Positions 15,222 to 22,331 are shown, counted from the first letter of the stretch. The stretch: DNA of 22,455 nucleotides from CAYMJO01 sp964391305 (GCA_964391305.1 CAYMJO010000011.1:1-22455); one strand, 5' to 3'. The notes: a model not told the origin generated them from the sequence alone. Program-made: numbers and translations.

Positions 15222-15244
15222 TGGCTGGAACTTGGCAGATAGTA

Positions 15245-15273
15245 TTGACAAGCCGTATTTTTTGCGGTATTGT
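15245..15273 (+). promoter_or_regulatory. Main candidate promoter of the infA-rpsI ribosomal cluster
   Basis: TTGACA (15245-15250), a perfect -35, is 17 bp from TATTGT (15268-15273). Transcription would begin near 15280, giving a leader of about 14 nt before the infA ATG at 15294. A second copy of TTTGCGGTAT (15261-15270) overlaps the -10 box. Confidence 0.55.
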
Positions 15274-15293
15274 TAGCTTTATATATAAAGAAG

Positions 15294-15569
15294 ATGTCTA
15301 AAAAGAGGAAAAATTTTACTGCGGATGGCAAAAAATCCGGTTATAATGGGAAAAAAGGTGATATTATAGAGATCGAAGGGACTGTTCTGGAGAATTTACC
15401 GAATGCGACCTTTAAAGTGAGGTTAAAAAATGGACACGAGATTCTTGGCCATATTTCAGGTAGAATGAGAATGAATTTCATTCGTCTTCTGCCTGGTGAC
15501 GATGTTACTGTTGAAATGACGCCGTATGATTTGACGAAGGGAAGAATCGTCAAAAGGCATGGCAAATGA
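15294..15569 (+). CDS. infA: Translation initiation factor IF-1
   Basis: IF-1 is an OB-fold protein that binds the 30S A site during initiation with IF-2 and IF-3. The sequence has 91 residues. The core [43 protein letters not shown] and [21 protein letters not shown] matches the family end to end. It has about 17 more N-terminal residues than the E. coli protein, and these are basic ([21 protein letters not shown]). ATG 15294 is chosen because it lies just after the promoter; an in-frame TTG at 15270 is inside the -10 region. It is the first gene of the ribosomal cluster, followed by rpmJ after 64 bp. Confidence 0.95.
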   Translation: MSKKRKNFTADGKKSGYNGKKGDIIEIEGTVLENLPNATFKVRLKNGHEILGHISGRMRMNFIRLLPGDDVTVEMTPYDLTKGRIVKRHGK

Positions 15570-15590
15570 TTTTAAATTTGATTATTTGCT

Positions 15591-15611
15591 GTCGGATTCT
15601 TATCATCTGAC
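15591..15611 (+). promoter_or_regulatory. Hairpin between infA and rpmJ
   Basis: GTCGGAT (15591-15597) pairs with ATCTGAC (15605-15611), 7 bp including one G-T pair, with a 7-nt loop. The following AATTAAAAATTTTTG has a T-run of five, so a weak terminator or a processing stem is possible. Confidence 0.3.
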
Positions 15612-15633
15612 AATTAAAAATTTTTGTTAATTT

Positions 15634-15747
15634 ATGAAAGTTCGTGCTTCGGTTAAAAAGATATGCGATCAATGCAAGATCATAAGGCGCAAGGGTGTCG
15701 TGCGTGTTATTTGTAAAAATCCTAAACATAAGCAAAGACAGGGCTGA
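15634..15747 (+). CDS. rpmJ: 50S ribosomal protein L36
   Basis: The protein has 37 residues, the family's normal size. It begins [20 protein letters not shown] and ends KHKQRQG. The zinc ribbon is complete, with Cys11, Cys14, Cys27 and His32, so this is the zinc-binding (C+) form. L36 sits near the 23S rRNA domain II/V contact and helps final folding of the large subunit. Its place between infA and rpsM is the classical bacterial order. The stop is TGA. No Shine-Dalgarno sequence is seen before the ATG. Confidence 0.96.
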   Translation: MKVRASVKKICDQCKIIRRKGVVRVICKNPKHKQRQG

Positions 15748-15768
15748 ACTTTATCATTAGTTTTTGAT

Positions 15769-15822
15769 TGTTAGAATTGCAACATTGAAATTTTCTAACA
15801 TCCAATATCCAATACCCAATTT
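15769..15822 (+). promoter_or_regulatory. rpsM leader: hairpin followed by G-free stretch
   Basis: TGTTAGAA (15769-15776) and TTCTAACA (15793-15800) are a perfect 8-bp inverted repeat with a 16-nt loop. Bases 15788-15822, up to the rpsM ATG, contain no G and include repeated CCAAT units (TCCAATATCCAATACCCAAT). In E. coli the equivalent position holds the S4-binding operator of the alpha operon, but no similarity to that pseudoknot was recognised. Confidence 0.35.
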
Positions 15823-16215
15823 ATGGCACGTATCGCTGGTATCAGTTTACCGCAGAAAAAGAGAATAGAGATTGCTCTAACTTATATATATGGCATAGGT
15901 CGTTCTTCGAGTAACGATATTTTAAAAGAGGCGGATATTGATCCGGATACCAAAACTGATAAATTGACCGCTCAAGATGAAAGCAGACTTAGAGATATTA
16001 TAGAGAAGAATTATAAAGTAGAGGGAGAACTGCGTAGGGGAGTTATAATGAACATTAAAAGACTGAAAGAGATTGGTTCGTATCGCGGGTCTAGACATGC
16101 GAAGAGATTGCCAAGCCGTGGACAGAGGACGCGTCGCAATTCCAGAACAACGAGAGGCAATGTGCGTGATCGAACAGCGGGAAGCGGTCGTAGACCAGCT
16201 GCGCAAAAAACTTAA
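15823..16215 (+). CDS. rpsM: 30S ribosomal protein S13
   Basis: S13 sits in the head of the small subunit, contacting 16S rRNA, S19 and the P-site tRNA and forming intersubunit bridges to L5. The sequence of 130 residues starts [21 protein letters not shown] and contains [12 protein letters not shown], the [21 protein letters not shown] core that is nearly invariant in bacteria (RGxRHxxxLPxRGQRTxxNxR), and a basic C-terminal tail. The length is slightly above the usual 118-126. It follows rpmJ by 75 bp with a G-free leader and no Shine-Dalgarno sequence. Confidence 0.97.
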   Translation: MARIAGISLPQKKRIEIALTYIYGIGRSSSNDILKEADIDPDTKTDKLTAQDESRLRDIIEKNYKVEGELRRGVIMNIKRLKEIGSYRGSRHAKRLPSRGQRTRRNSRTTRGNVRDRTAGSGRRPAAQKT

Positions 16216-16237
16216 TTAGGATGTTTTTTATTAAAAT

Positions 16238-16732
16238 ATGATGAAAAAGGCAGACAAAGAAGACAAAGTAAAAAAATCCCAACCAGGGAAAAGAAAGACT
16301 TCACAAAAATCTGTTTCCGAAAAGAAAGGAAAAGAGGGAGCTTCTGCTTATGCTTCTAAAAAAAACAAGAATAGAGAGACAAGAAGAATCCTTAGAGGTC
16401 AAGCCCACATCAAATCGACTTATAATAACACAATGGTTACAATTACGGATTTGAATGGGAATGTTCTGTCATGGAACAGCTCGGGGCGTTTAGGCTTTAA
16501 GGGAGCGAAAAAATCTACTCCATATGCGGCCTCTTTGGTTGTGGGCAAGCTGGTTCCAAGTATGAAGTCGTATGGCATGGAGGAAATAGACGTTTTTCTG
16601 AAGGGAATAGGTGCTGGCAGAGAGTCTGCGGTTAGGGCGTTGCACGGCAATGGTTTTAAAGTCATGTCGATCAAGGATGTCACGCCAATACCTCACAATG
16701 GCTGCAGACCTAAAAAACCGAGAAGAGTTTAA
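16238..16732 (+). CDS. rpsK: 30S ribosomal protein S11 with long lysine-rich N-terminus
   Basis: S11 forms part of the platform of the small subunit near the E-site codon region. The conserved part begins near residue 50 ([20 protein letters not shown]) and continues with [33 protein letters not shown] and [18 protein letters not shown], which is a normal S11. Before it lies an extension of about 45 residues made almost only of Lys, Ser, Glu, Gly and Gln. This brings the length to 164 instead of about 129. ATG codons at 16238 and 16241 are adjacent, and either may be used. The extension is probably disordered. It is encoded 22 bp after rpsM. Confidence 0.96.
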   Translation: MMKKADKEDKVKKSQPGKRKTSQKSVSEKKGKEGASAYASKKNKNRETRRILRGQAHIKSTYNNTMVTITDLNGNVLSWNSSGRLGFKGAKKSTPYAASLVVGKLVPSMKSYGMEEIDVFLKGIGAGRESAVRALHGNGFKVMSIKDVTPIPHNGCRPKKPRRV

Positions 16733-16743
16733 TTTTTAAAATT

Positions 16744-17370
16744 ATGTCACGATATATTGGTCCAAAATGTAAATTGTGCAGGAGAGAGGGAGAAAAACTT
16801 TTTTTGAAAGGGGAGCGTTGTTCTACGCCGAAATGTGCAATGGTTAAAAAAGCTTATCCGCCGGGAATGCACGGTTCCAAGGGAGGCCGTTTGAGCGAGT
16901 ATGGTTCCCAGCTTCGTGCCAAACAAAAGATAAAAAAGATATACGGGATATTGGAAAGCCAGTTTAAAAATTATTATTTAAAATCTTCCAGAAAAAGAGG
17001 AGTCACTGGTGATCTTCTTTTGCGATTTTTAGAGAGTAGATTGGACAATACTGTCTTTAGACTGGGTTTTGCAAAGTCTCGTATTCAGGCAAGACAACTG
17101 GTTGATCATGGGGCTATTTCTGTAAATGGCAAAAAGGTCACGATACCTTCTTATCAAATTTCTTCAGGGGATGAAATTGCAATAAGAGAAGCTAAAGGAA
17201 ATAAGAAATATTTTAAGCTTCTTTTGAAAACCATTTCTAACAAAAATATTCCAGGCTGGTTGTCTTTGGATGTTAAAAATCTTAAGGGAAAAGTGATTGC
17301 TTTGCCATCTAGAGAAGATATTGATATGTCTGTTGATACCCGTCTGGTCGTTGAGCTTTATTCTAGATAG
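16744..17370 (+). CDS. rpsD: 30S ribosomal protein S4
   Basis: S4 is a primary 16S rRNA-binding protein that nucleates small-subunit assembly. In many bacteria it also represses its own operon and acts in antitermination. The sequence has 208 residues, the usual size. The N-terminal zinc site is present as Cys9, Cys12, Cys26 and Cys31, so this is the zinc-binding form. The S4 RNA-binding domain follows at about 95-160 (RLDNTVFRLGFAKSRIQARQLVDHGAISVNGKKV). It lies 11 bp after rpsK, and a hairpin with T-tract follows it before rpoA. Confidence 0.97.
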   Translation: MSRYIGPKCKLCRREGEKLFLKGERCSTPKCAMVKKAYPPGMHGSKGGRLSEYGSQLRAKQKIKKIYGILESQFKNYYLKSSRKRGVTGDLLLRFLESRLDNTVFRLGFAKSRIQARQLVDHGAISVNGKKVTIPSYQISSGDEIAIREAKGNKKYFKLLLKTISNKNIPGWLSLDVKNLKGKVIALPSREDIDMSVDTRLVVELYSR

Positions 17371-17388
17371 TTGCTGGTTTTTAGTTCT

Positions 17389-17412
17389 GGGCTTTTAGCC
17401 CGTTACTTTTTT
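17389..17412 (+). terminator. Hairpin with T-tract between rpsD and rpoA (possible attenuator)
   Basis: GGGCT (17389-17393) pairs with AGCCC (17397-17401) over a 3-nt loop, and six T follow at 17407-17412. The spacing of 5 nt between stem and T-tract is longer than ideal. An alternative stem CCGTT/AACGG (17400-17404 with 17418-17422) would use the last two C and prevent the first hairpin. It could partly end transcription before rpoA. Confidence 0.45.
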
Positions 17413-17501
17413 AAAAAAACGGTGAAGGTCTTGTTATGAAAATTTTGGGGACGACTTGCGATTAACGGCTAACAACTAATAACTAAAATAATTAAACAAT
17501 C

Positions 17502-18461
17502 ATGGAATCCATACAACTTCCTTCAAAGATCGAATTTTCTAAATTAGAGGATAGAGAGGCAACTTTTGTAATTGATCCTTTGTTTCCAGGGTATGGCATA
17601 ACAATTGGAAATGCCCTAAGAAGAGTTTTACTTTCTTCTTTGCCGGGAGCCGCTGTTACGGCCGTCAAAATAGAGGGTGTCAATCATGAGTTTTCTGCCA
17701 TCAAAGACGTCAAAGAAGATATGGTGGAAATTGTTTTAAATCTTAAGAAATTGAGGATGAAAATACATACGGATAAGCCTGTCGTGATGAAAATCTCCAA
17801 AAAGGGTAAGGGGAAAGTTTATGCGAAGGACATAGAGGCGAACAGTGATGTAGAGATTGTTAATCCCGATCTTTTGATAGCGACCATGGCGTCCAATAAG
17901 GCCAAACTTGATATGGAAATATCGGCAAAAATGGGCAGAGGCTACGTGCCGGTTGAGCAAAGGGACAAAGAGAAGATAGAGCTTGGTACGCTTGCCATAG
18001 ATTCTATTTATACGCCGATTAGAAGTGTAAGCTTTCAGGTAGATAATGTTCGTGTTGGTCAGATGACTGATTTTGACAAAGTAACTATGCATATCAAGAC
18101 CGATGGGACGCTTACTCCCAAAGAGGCGGTGGATCAGGCTGCGCAGATTCTCGTCGATCATTTTTCCCTCTTTACGAATGTGAAGAAGAAGAAACATGAG
18201 AAACCTCAAAAAGAGAATTTAGCCAAAGAAAAAGTTAAAAAAGAAAAAGTGGCGGATTTAGGAGGAGCGGACGATTCTGTCGAGAACCTTGGTCTTTCAA
18301 CAAGGACAACCAATGCTTTGTACAGCGCCGGTTTAAAAAAGCTGAGTGACATTGTTTCTAAGAATGAGGAGACATTGCTGGATTTAAACGGGTTTGGTGA
18401 AACTGCCCTTAAAGAGGTGAAGAAACTTTTGAAAAAAAAGAAGCTTAATCTCAAAGAATAA
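17502..18461 (+). CDS. rpoA: DNA-directed RNA polymerase subunit alpha
   Basis: The alpha subunit dimerises to start RNA polymerase assembly, and its C-terminal domain binds UP elements and activators. The sequence has 319 residues. The N-terminal domain (1-228) shows YGITIGNALRRVLLSSLPGAAV at 31-52, the dimer and beta/beta' interface, and GTLAIDSIYTPIRSVSFQV with NVRVGQMTDFDKV at 162-194. A lysine-rich linker at about 228-255 leads to the C-terminal domain at about 258-316 (ENLGLSTRTTNALYSAGLKK, GFGETALKEVKKLL). Arg268 and Asn271 match the DNA-contacting Arg265 and Asn268 of E. coli. The ATG follows a 33-base G-free leader with no Shine-Dalgarno sequence. Confidence 0.98.
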   Translation: MESIQLPSKIEFSKLEDREATFVIDPLFPGYGITIGNALRRVLLSSLPGAAVTAVKIEGVNHEFSAIKDVKEDMVEIVLNLKKLRMKIHTDKPVVMKISKKGKGKVYAKDIEANSDVEIVNPDLLIATMASNKAKLDMEISAKMGRGYVPVEQRDKEKIELGTLAIDSIYTPIRSVSFQVDNVRVGQMTDFDKVTMHIKTDGTLTPKEAVDQAAQILVDHFSLFTNVKKKKHEKPQKENLAKEKVKKEKVADLGGADDSVENLGLSTRTTNALYSAGLKKLSDIVSKNEETLLDLNGFGETALKEVKKLLKKKKLNLKE

Positions 18462-18506
18462 AATTACTTTCTTTTGGAAAACTATTAATGTTTTACGGCT
18501 AAGATA

Positions 18507-18860
18507 ATGTTACATAAAAAATCTGGGAGAAAACTTTCTAGAAAGAAAAAAGTTCGTAAAGCGCTTTTGAGAAGCCTTGCGACTGCTTTGGTTTTGAATA
18601 ATGGAATAAAAACTACGGTAGTCAAGGCGAAAGTGCTGCGGCCATATGTTGAAAAGATGATTACAGTGTCGAAGAACAGAACACCCCTAGAGGCAAAGAG
18701 GCATCTTAAAGCGAAGCTTTATGACAAAAAAGCTGTGATGCGGGTGCTGAAAAAGTTCTCCAAACGTTATAAGGACCGAAAGGGCGGCTATTTGCGCATA
18801 ATCAAGCTTGGGACAAGAGACGGAGATTTGGCAAAGATGGCAAGAATAGAATTTGTATAA
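18507..18860 (+). CDS. rplQ: 50S ribosomal protein L17
   Basis: L17 binds 23S rRNA near the exit tunnel rim. The sequence has 117 residues, the standard bacterial length. It contains MLHKKSGRKLSRKKKVRKAL, ALVLNNGIKTTVVKAKVLRPYVEKMIT (close to the family pattern for LixhexIxTTxaKAKelRpxvEklIT) and GGYLRIIKLGTRDGDLAKMARIEFV at the end. It lies 45 bp after rpoA, in the classical position. The ATG at 18507 gives the conserved start. Confidence 0.97.
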   Translation: MLHKKSGRKLSRKKKVRKALLRSLATALVLNNGIKTTVVKAKVLRPYVEKMITVSKNRTPLEAKRHLKAKLYDKKAVMRVLKKFSKRYKDRKGGYLRIIKLGTRDGDLAKMARIEFV

Positions 18861-18884
18861 AACATTGAAATTTCGAGAAAATCC

Positions 18885-19262
18885 ATGGCTAAGAAATCTA
18901 AAAAAATTGTAAAGGATAAACGAGCCGAGTACGTAGTTGATGCCAAAGGCAAGGCTCTGGGTAAAGTTGCTTCAAGGTGCGTAGTTTTGTTGATGGGGAA
19001 AGGGGAACCGTATTTTGTATACAATAGGGATTTGGGGGCTTTTGTTTCTGTTAAAAATATGAAAGATATTGTTTTTACGGGTGGAAAACTTGAAAAAAAG
19101 AAATATCAAAGGTTTACTGGTTATCCTGGACACATAAAGACCATAACGCTCAAGGAACTTTTTGAAAAAAATCCAGAAGAGGTTTTACGTAAGGCGGTTT
19201 ATGGTATGCTTCCCAAGAATAAGTTGAGAAATGGGAGAATGAAAAGGTTAAAATTTTTATAA
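18885..19262 (+). CDS. rplM: 50S ribosomal protein L13, short at the C-terminus
   Basis: L13 is an early assembly protein of the large subunit. The sequence of 125 residues covers the family core: YVVDAKGKALGKVASRCVVLLMGK, VSVKNMKDIVFTGGKLEKKKY, YPGHIKTITLKELFEKNPEEVLRKAV and GMLPKNKLRNGRMKRLKFL. In E. coli the chain continues for about 20 more residues (a YAGxxHxHxxQxP-type tail). Here a TAA follows KFL directly, so the tail is missing. It lies 24 bp after rplQ and 18 bp before rpsI, with no Shine-Dalgarno sequence beyond a weak GAGAAA. Confidence 0.96.
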   Translation: MAKKSKKIVKDKRAEYVVDAKGKALGKVASRCVVLLMGKGEPYFVYNRDLGAFVSVKNMKDIVFTGGKLEKKKYQRFTGYPGHIKTITLKELFEKNPEEVLRKAVYGMLPKNKLRNGRMKRLKFL

Positions 19263-19280
19263 ATATTAAATTTTCTTATT

Positions 19281-19721
19281 ATGTCGGCAGTAAAAGATAA
19301 AATCAAAAAGCGGGCTTCAAAGGGTTTGAAGAAAGCCGCGTATTTTAATGCCGTTGGCAGAAGAAAATCTGCGGTGGCTCGTGTTAAAATTTATAGTGGT
19401 GATGGGAAAGTTTTTATTAATAAAAAAAATGCAAAGGAATATTTTCCGATGCTATCTCAACAAAATTTCTTATATCAGCCTCTTAAGATAGTCGGCTTGG
19501 AAGATAAGCTCGATGTGAGTGCGATCGTGCTTGGCGGAGGCATTAGGAGCCAAGCTGAAGCGGTAAGACTTGGTGTTTCTAGAGCACTTCTTAAATATAA
19601 CAAGGATTATCGAAAAACGCTCAAGGCCGAGGGATTTCTTAGAAGAGATCCTCGGGAGAAAGAAAGAAAAAAGTATGGGCTTAAGGGCGCAAGGCGCGCA
19701 CCGCAGTTTTCAAAACGTTAA
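19281..19721 (+). CDS. rpsI: 30S ribosomal protein S9
   Basis: S9 lies in the head of the small subunit, and its C-terminal tail reaches the P-site tRNA anticodon. The sequence has 146 residues. YFNAVGRRKSAVARVKIYSGDGKVFIN matches the family start, VLGGGIRSQAEAVRLGVSRALL the middle, and FLRRDPREKERKKYGLKGARRAPQFSKR the end, including the invariant terminal SKR. It has a basic N-terminal extension of about 20 residues. It forms the usual rplM-rpsI pair and is the last gene of the cluster, followed by a bidirectional terminator. Confidence 0.98.
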   Translation: MSAVKDKIKKRASKGLKKAAYFNAVGRRKSAVARVKIYSGDGKVFINKKNAKEYFPMLSQQNFLYQPLKIVGLEDKLDVSAIVLGGGIRSQAEAVRLGVSRALLKYNKDYRKTLKAEGFLRRDPREKERKKYGLKGARRAPQFSKR

Positions 19722-19791
19722 TTGTCGTGTTGCTGTTTTTCCTTGAAAGATAGTGAAGTTTTTGCATATGTAAATATAAAAAATAGGTAAG

Positions 19792-19820
19792 AATCCGAAG
19801 CCAAGGCTTCGGATTTTATC
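19792..19820. terminator. Bidirectional terminator between rpsI and the PEGA gene
   Basis: AATCCGAAGCC (19792-19802) and GGCTTCGGATT (19805-19815) form a perfect 11-bp inverted repeat around AA. A T-run follows on the plus strand (TTTT at 19814-19817, then ATCTT). On the minus strand the stem is followed by CTTACCTATTTTTTA, the T-run lying a little further off. The left arm begins 70 bp after rpsI, and the right arm abuts the stop codon of the minus-strand gene. Confidence 0.85.
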
Positions 19821-21381
19821 TTATAGTCAACTGGATTATATTTTTGTCTTTTTTATCTTTTGTGAGAAAGTATAAATTTTCAGAGTCGTTATCAATATAA
19901 ATTTCTTCACCTAGCTCGGTTCCATCCGGAAACTCGAACACATCGGCAACATTTCTTTTGTCGCGTTCGTCGAGCTCTATAATTTTCAATTTGCGATCGA
20001 TTACGAAAATCACATACTTGTAGTTTCCGGGATACCAAATGGAGGTGTTAATTTTACTGCTGTACCTTGTGATGGTCTCCGAGTTTTCTATCTGCGGTTC
20101 ATATGTGAAAATTTCGTGATCGTTTGAATAGAGAAGTAATTCCCCTGTCGATTCCTCTTCGTCGTTGTCCATGCTCCATTCGATGTTTTTTATATCAAGC
20201 GCTATGCGTTTTATTTCTGCTTTTGTTTCATTCGCGATGGATTTTTCCATGGGTTCTTTTATCGAATATAGAGCTCCTTCCTTCGTCAACACCGCTTTTT
20301 TGCCCTCGGCTGAAATTTCTATTGAATAGTTATCTGAATACTCGAAGTCTTCAGAAATTGTTTCTGGATTTTTTCCATCGAGGTCCATTTTTTTTAGGCT
20401 TGATTTGAGTTCTTCTCTCCTGATTTCGTTTCCATCACTGCTTGTTCTTTCTGAATGTTCAGATCCCTCTGTCATTTTTAAAACCACATCGCTTTTTATA
20501 AAAAATAGTCCATAGTTGGACGGTTCAAAAGCGAGCACATTGCTTGCTATTTTTTTTGATAATTTTTCTTCGCTCAAATCAAAGAAGTAAAGCCCTTTTT
20601 CATTTTTTAAATAAATTCTATTATTAGATGTCGGGTGCCACTTGATTTCTTCTATGTTTGAAAAATCTTCTTTTGTTGATAGATTTTCTATGTTGTGAAT
20701 TTTTTCAGGTTCGTCGATCGTTAATATGCTGTAATATGGTTTTCCATTCATTTTTGAGCTGATCAGGATTTTTGAAGAATCCGGACTTGGATATAATTTT
20801 TCAATTTCTATTTTTGCGGTGGTTTTTTCCGTTGTTGATGCCTTTAGGAGCTTTTCATCAGATGTGAGCTCATCTATTCTTTGGTTTGAAACCTTGAAGT
20901 TCTCGATGAATTCGTTGTTTTCATCCTCTCCTTTTTTTATAAAAAAAAGATTTTTTTTATCGGGAGAAAGAACAAAATTTGTTATTTTAGAATCAGACTT
21001 GATTTTTGTCTGTGTTGGCTGACTGTAAAAAAGCGTTACATACCTTGCCCATGTTACGAATTCGGGGATGACTTCGAACTCTTTTTCCCATAATATATAT
21101 TCTGGCATTTCGACTTTGGCATGATATTTTCCAGGCAGAAGATTGCTGAATCTTTCGTAGCCGAGAGTTGTTATGTCAAAGGGCGCGGATTTACCGTTTA
21201 CCGTTGCGACGGCGGTAGTGGGATTGTGCGCGATCATTATCATGCCGACCTTTTGGATTTTGTTTTCTTCGAAGTTGTATCTATATCCTTTCGCATATAA
21301 AATCAAAGCCGGCGCTGTCACGAAAAACAACAGCACCAATAGTGAAATTATTATTCGGCGTTTCAGCAGAGATAGAGCCAT
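19816..21381 (-). CDS. Membrane-anchored PEGA-domain / beta-propeller-like protein
   Basis: This protein of 521 residues has a basic N-terminus and a membrane segment at about 9-30 (RIIISLLVLLFFVTAPALIL), leaving the rest outside the cytoplasm. Residues about 45-105 form a PEGA-like domain (VATVNGKSAPFDITTLGYERFSNLLPGKYHAKVEMPEY), a small beta fold thought to act in envelope contacts. Residues from about 130 to the end contain repeated short beta motifs with aspartate-containing turns (LSPDKKNLFFIKK, PSPDSSKILISSK, YPGNYKYVIFVIDRK, DNDSENLYFLTKD), like a WD40/TolB-type propeller. A function in surface or protein-protein interaction is likely, but no partner is known. A region at about 305-325 is Ser/Glu-rich. 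Its promoter lies directly at the ATG, so the mRNA is probably leaderless. Confidence 0.75.
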   Translation of the reverse strand: MALSLLKRRIIISLLVLLFFVTAPALILYAKGYRYNFEENKIQKVGMIMIAHNPTTAVATVNGKSAPFDITTLGYERFSNLLPGKYHAKVEMPEYILWEKEFEVIPEFVTWARYVTLFYSQPTQTKIKSDSKITNFVLSPDKKNLFFIKKGEDENNEFIENFKVSNQRIDELTSDEKLLKASTTEKTTAKIEIEKLYPSPDSSKILISSKMNGKPYYSILTIDEPEKIHNIENLSTKEDFSNIEEIKWHPTSNNRIYLKNEKGLYFFDLSEEKLSKKIASNVLAFEPSNYGLFFIKSDVVLKMTEGSEHSERTSSDGNEIRREELKSSLKKMDLDGKNPETISEDFEYSDNYSIEISAEGKKAVLTKEGALYSIKEPMEKSIANETKAEIKRIALDIKNIEWSMDNDEEESTGELLLYSNDHEIFTYEPQIENSETITRYSSKINTSIWYPGNYKYVIFVIDRKLKIIELDERDKRNVADVFEFPDGTELGEEIYIDNDSENLYFLTKDKKDKNIIQLTIR

Positions 21382-21388
21382 GCACTCT

Positions 21389-21416
21389 ATTATAGTGCCG
21401 GTGTTGTAAATGTCAA
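21389..21416 (-). promoter_or_regulatory. Near-perfect promoter of the PEGA gene, predicted leaderless
   Basis: On the minus strand TTGACA (21411-21416) and TATAAT (21389-21394) are both perfect, with a 16-bp spacer. Only 7 bases (AGAGTGC) separate the -10 from the ATG at 21381-21379, so the expected start falls on or next to the A of the ATG. Confidence 0.8.
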
Positions 21417-21597
21417 TTTATGTGCAATCCGAGGATATTTTGCGGAACGTAGTCTGATCGATTTGATGCGTGTTTGGAATAGAATTGAGGTGTTAAAGTT
21501 TTCTTGTTTTTGCAAGAGCAGTAATTGCTTTAATTTTAGTATTTTTTATTTGAGTTTGATTTTGCATTCCGAATGAATTCGTATATTTGAAATGATC

Positions 21598-21626
21598 TTG
21601 TCAGAATCTGTGTTAAATAGTACAAT
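21598..21626 (+). promoter_or_regulatory. Promoter of the histidine phosphatase gene
   Basis: TTGTCA (21598-21603) and TACAAT (21621-21626) are 17 bp apart, each matching 5 of 6. The start near 21633 gives a leader of about 22 nt before ATG 21655 and rules out the in-frame ATG at 21592, which is upstream of the -35. The rest of the divergent gap 21417-21597 shows only small inverted repeats (CATTC-C-GAATG at 21565-21575). Confidence 0.6.
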
Positions 21627-21654
21627 AACTTTGATTGAAATTAGATTATCGATT

Positions 21655-22257
21655 ATGAAAAAAACTAGACTCTTGCTAGCTAGGCACGGAGGGACTTTGT
21701 GGCATGAGAATAATCAAGTTGTCGGCCAAAAAAATGCGGAGCTTTCCATGAAAGGTCTTGAGCGCGCCGAAAAACTGGCGAGGTTTCTAAGAAATGAAAA
21801 GATAGACCTAATCTATTCTTCCAGCCTTGGACGGTCTTTTGACACGGCAAAAGTCATTGCGAAGTATCATAGGCTTAGGGTTATTCCGTCCACTGAACTG
21901 GTCGAGCGTGGATTTGGCAAACTTGAAGGCATGGACAAAAAGAAAGTCATTCATGAGCTTGGAAGATTGAAAGATCCTGTTTTGGAGCCTTCTGAAGGGG
22001 AAAGTGCCTATGATTTTGAAAAGCGTGTTATTGGATTTGTTGAAAGAATTATTGAAACCGACAAGGGCAAGACAATTCTTATTGTTTCTCATGAAGGCAT
22101 GATTAGAGTAGCCCAGAAATATCTTACACGTTTTGACAGGACGAGGGATGATGACGATTACGCCGTTTCGTTTTGCGGTCTAACGGAGATGGTGATCAAT
22201 GATTTGGAAAAAGGCGAAATCGCGGTTAAAAAGTGGGATGAAATAAGCCATTTGTGA
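21655..22257 (+). CDS. Histidine phosphatase family protein
   Basis: This protein of 200 residues belongs to the phosphoglycerate mutase-like histidine phosphatases, which pass phosphate through a His intermediate. LLARHGGTLW carries Arg10 and nucleophile His11. GQKNAELSMKGLERAEKLA is the substrate-loop element. SSSLGRSFDTAKVI carries Arg60, LVERGFGKLEGM carries Glu84 as likely proton donor, and ILIVSHEGMIRVA carries His146. All catalytic residues are present. The substrate may be a phosphosugar, a phosphoamino acid or another small phosphate ester; family sequences do not tell. It is clearly different in sequence from the phosphatase domain inside AlaRS, so it is not a recent copy. It has its own promoter. 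Confidence 0.9.
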   Translation: MKKTRLLLARHGGTLWHENNQVVGQKNAELSMKGLERAEKLARFLRNEKIDLIYSSSLGRSFDTAKVIAKYHRLRVIPSTELVERGFGKLEGMDKKKVIHELGRLKDPVLEPSEGESAYDFEKRVIGFVERIIETDKGKTILIVSHEGMIRVAQKYLTRFDRTRDDDDYAVSFCGLTEMVINDLEKGEIAVKKWDEISHL

Positions 22258-22275
22258 TATGGGTTTTTGTTTTTA

Positions 22276-22304
22276 TTGACTTGTTTTTTTAGAAAAGTTA
22301 TATT
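22276..22304 (+). promoter_or_regulatory. Promoter near the right edge
   Basis: TTGACT (22276-22281) and TATATT (22299-22304) are 17 bp apart. Transcription would start near 22311, just before the paired hairpins at 22332-22355, and run toward a possible start codon at 22445. It lies 19 bp after the histidine phosphatase stop. Confidence 0.55.
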
Positions 22305-22331
22305 GGTTTGAAACACCCAAAATGTCCGAGA

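Noticed and set aside
21592..21654. ATG 21592 as start of the histidine phosphatase
   Set aside because: It lies upstream of the -35 box, and the phosphatase fold begins directly at ATG 21655 (MKKTRLLLARHG).
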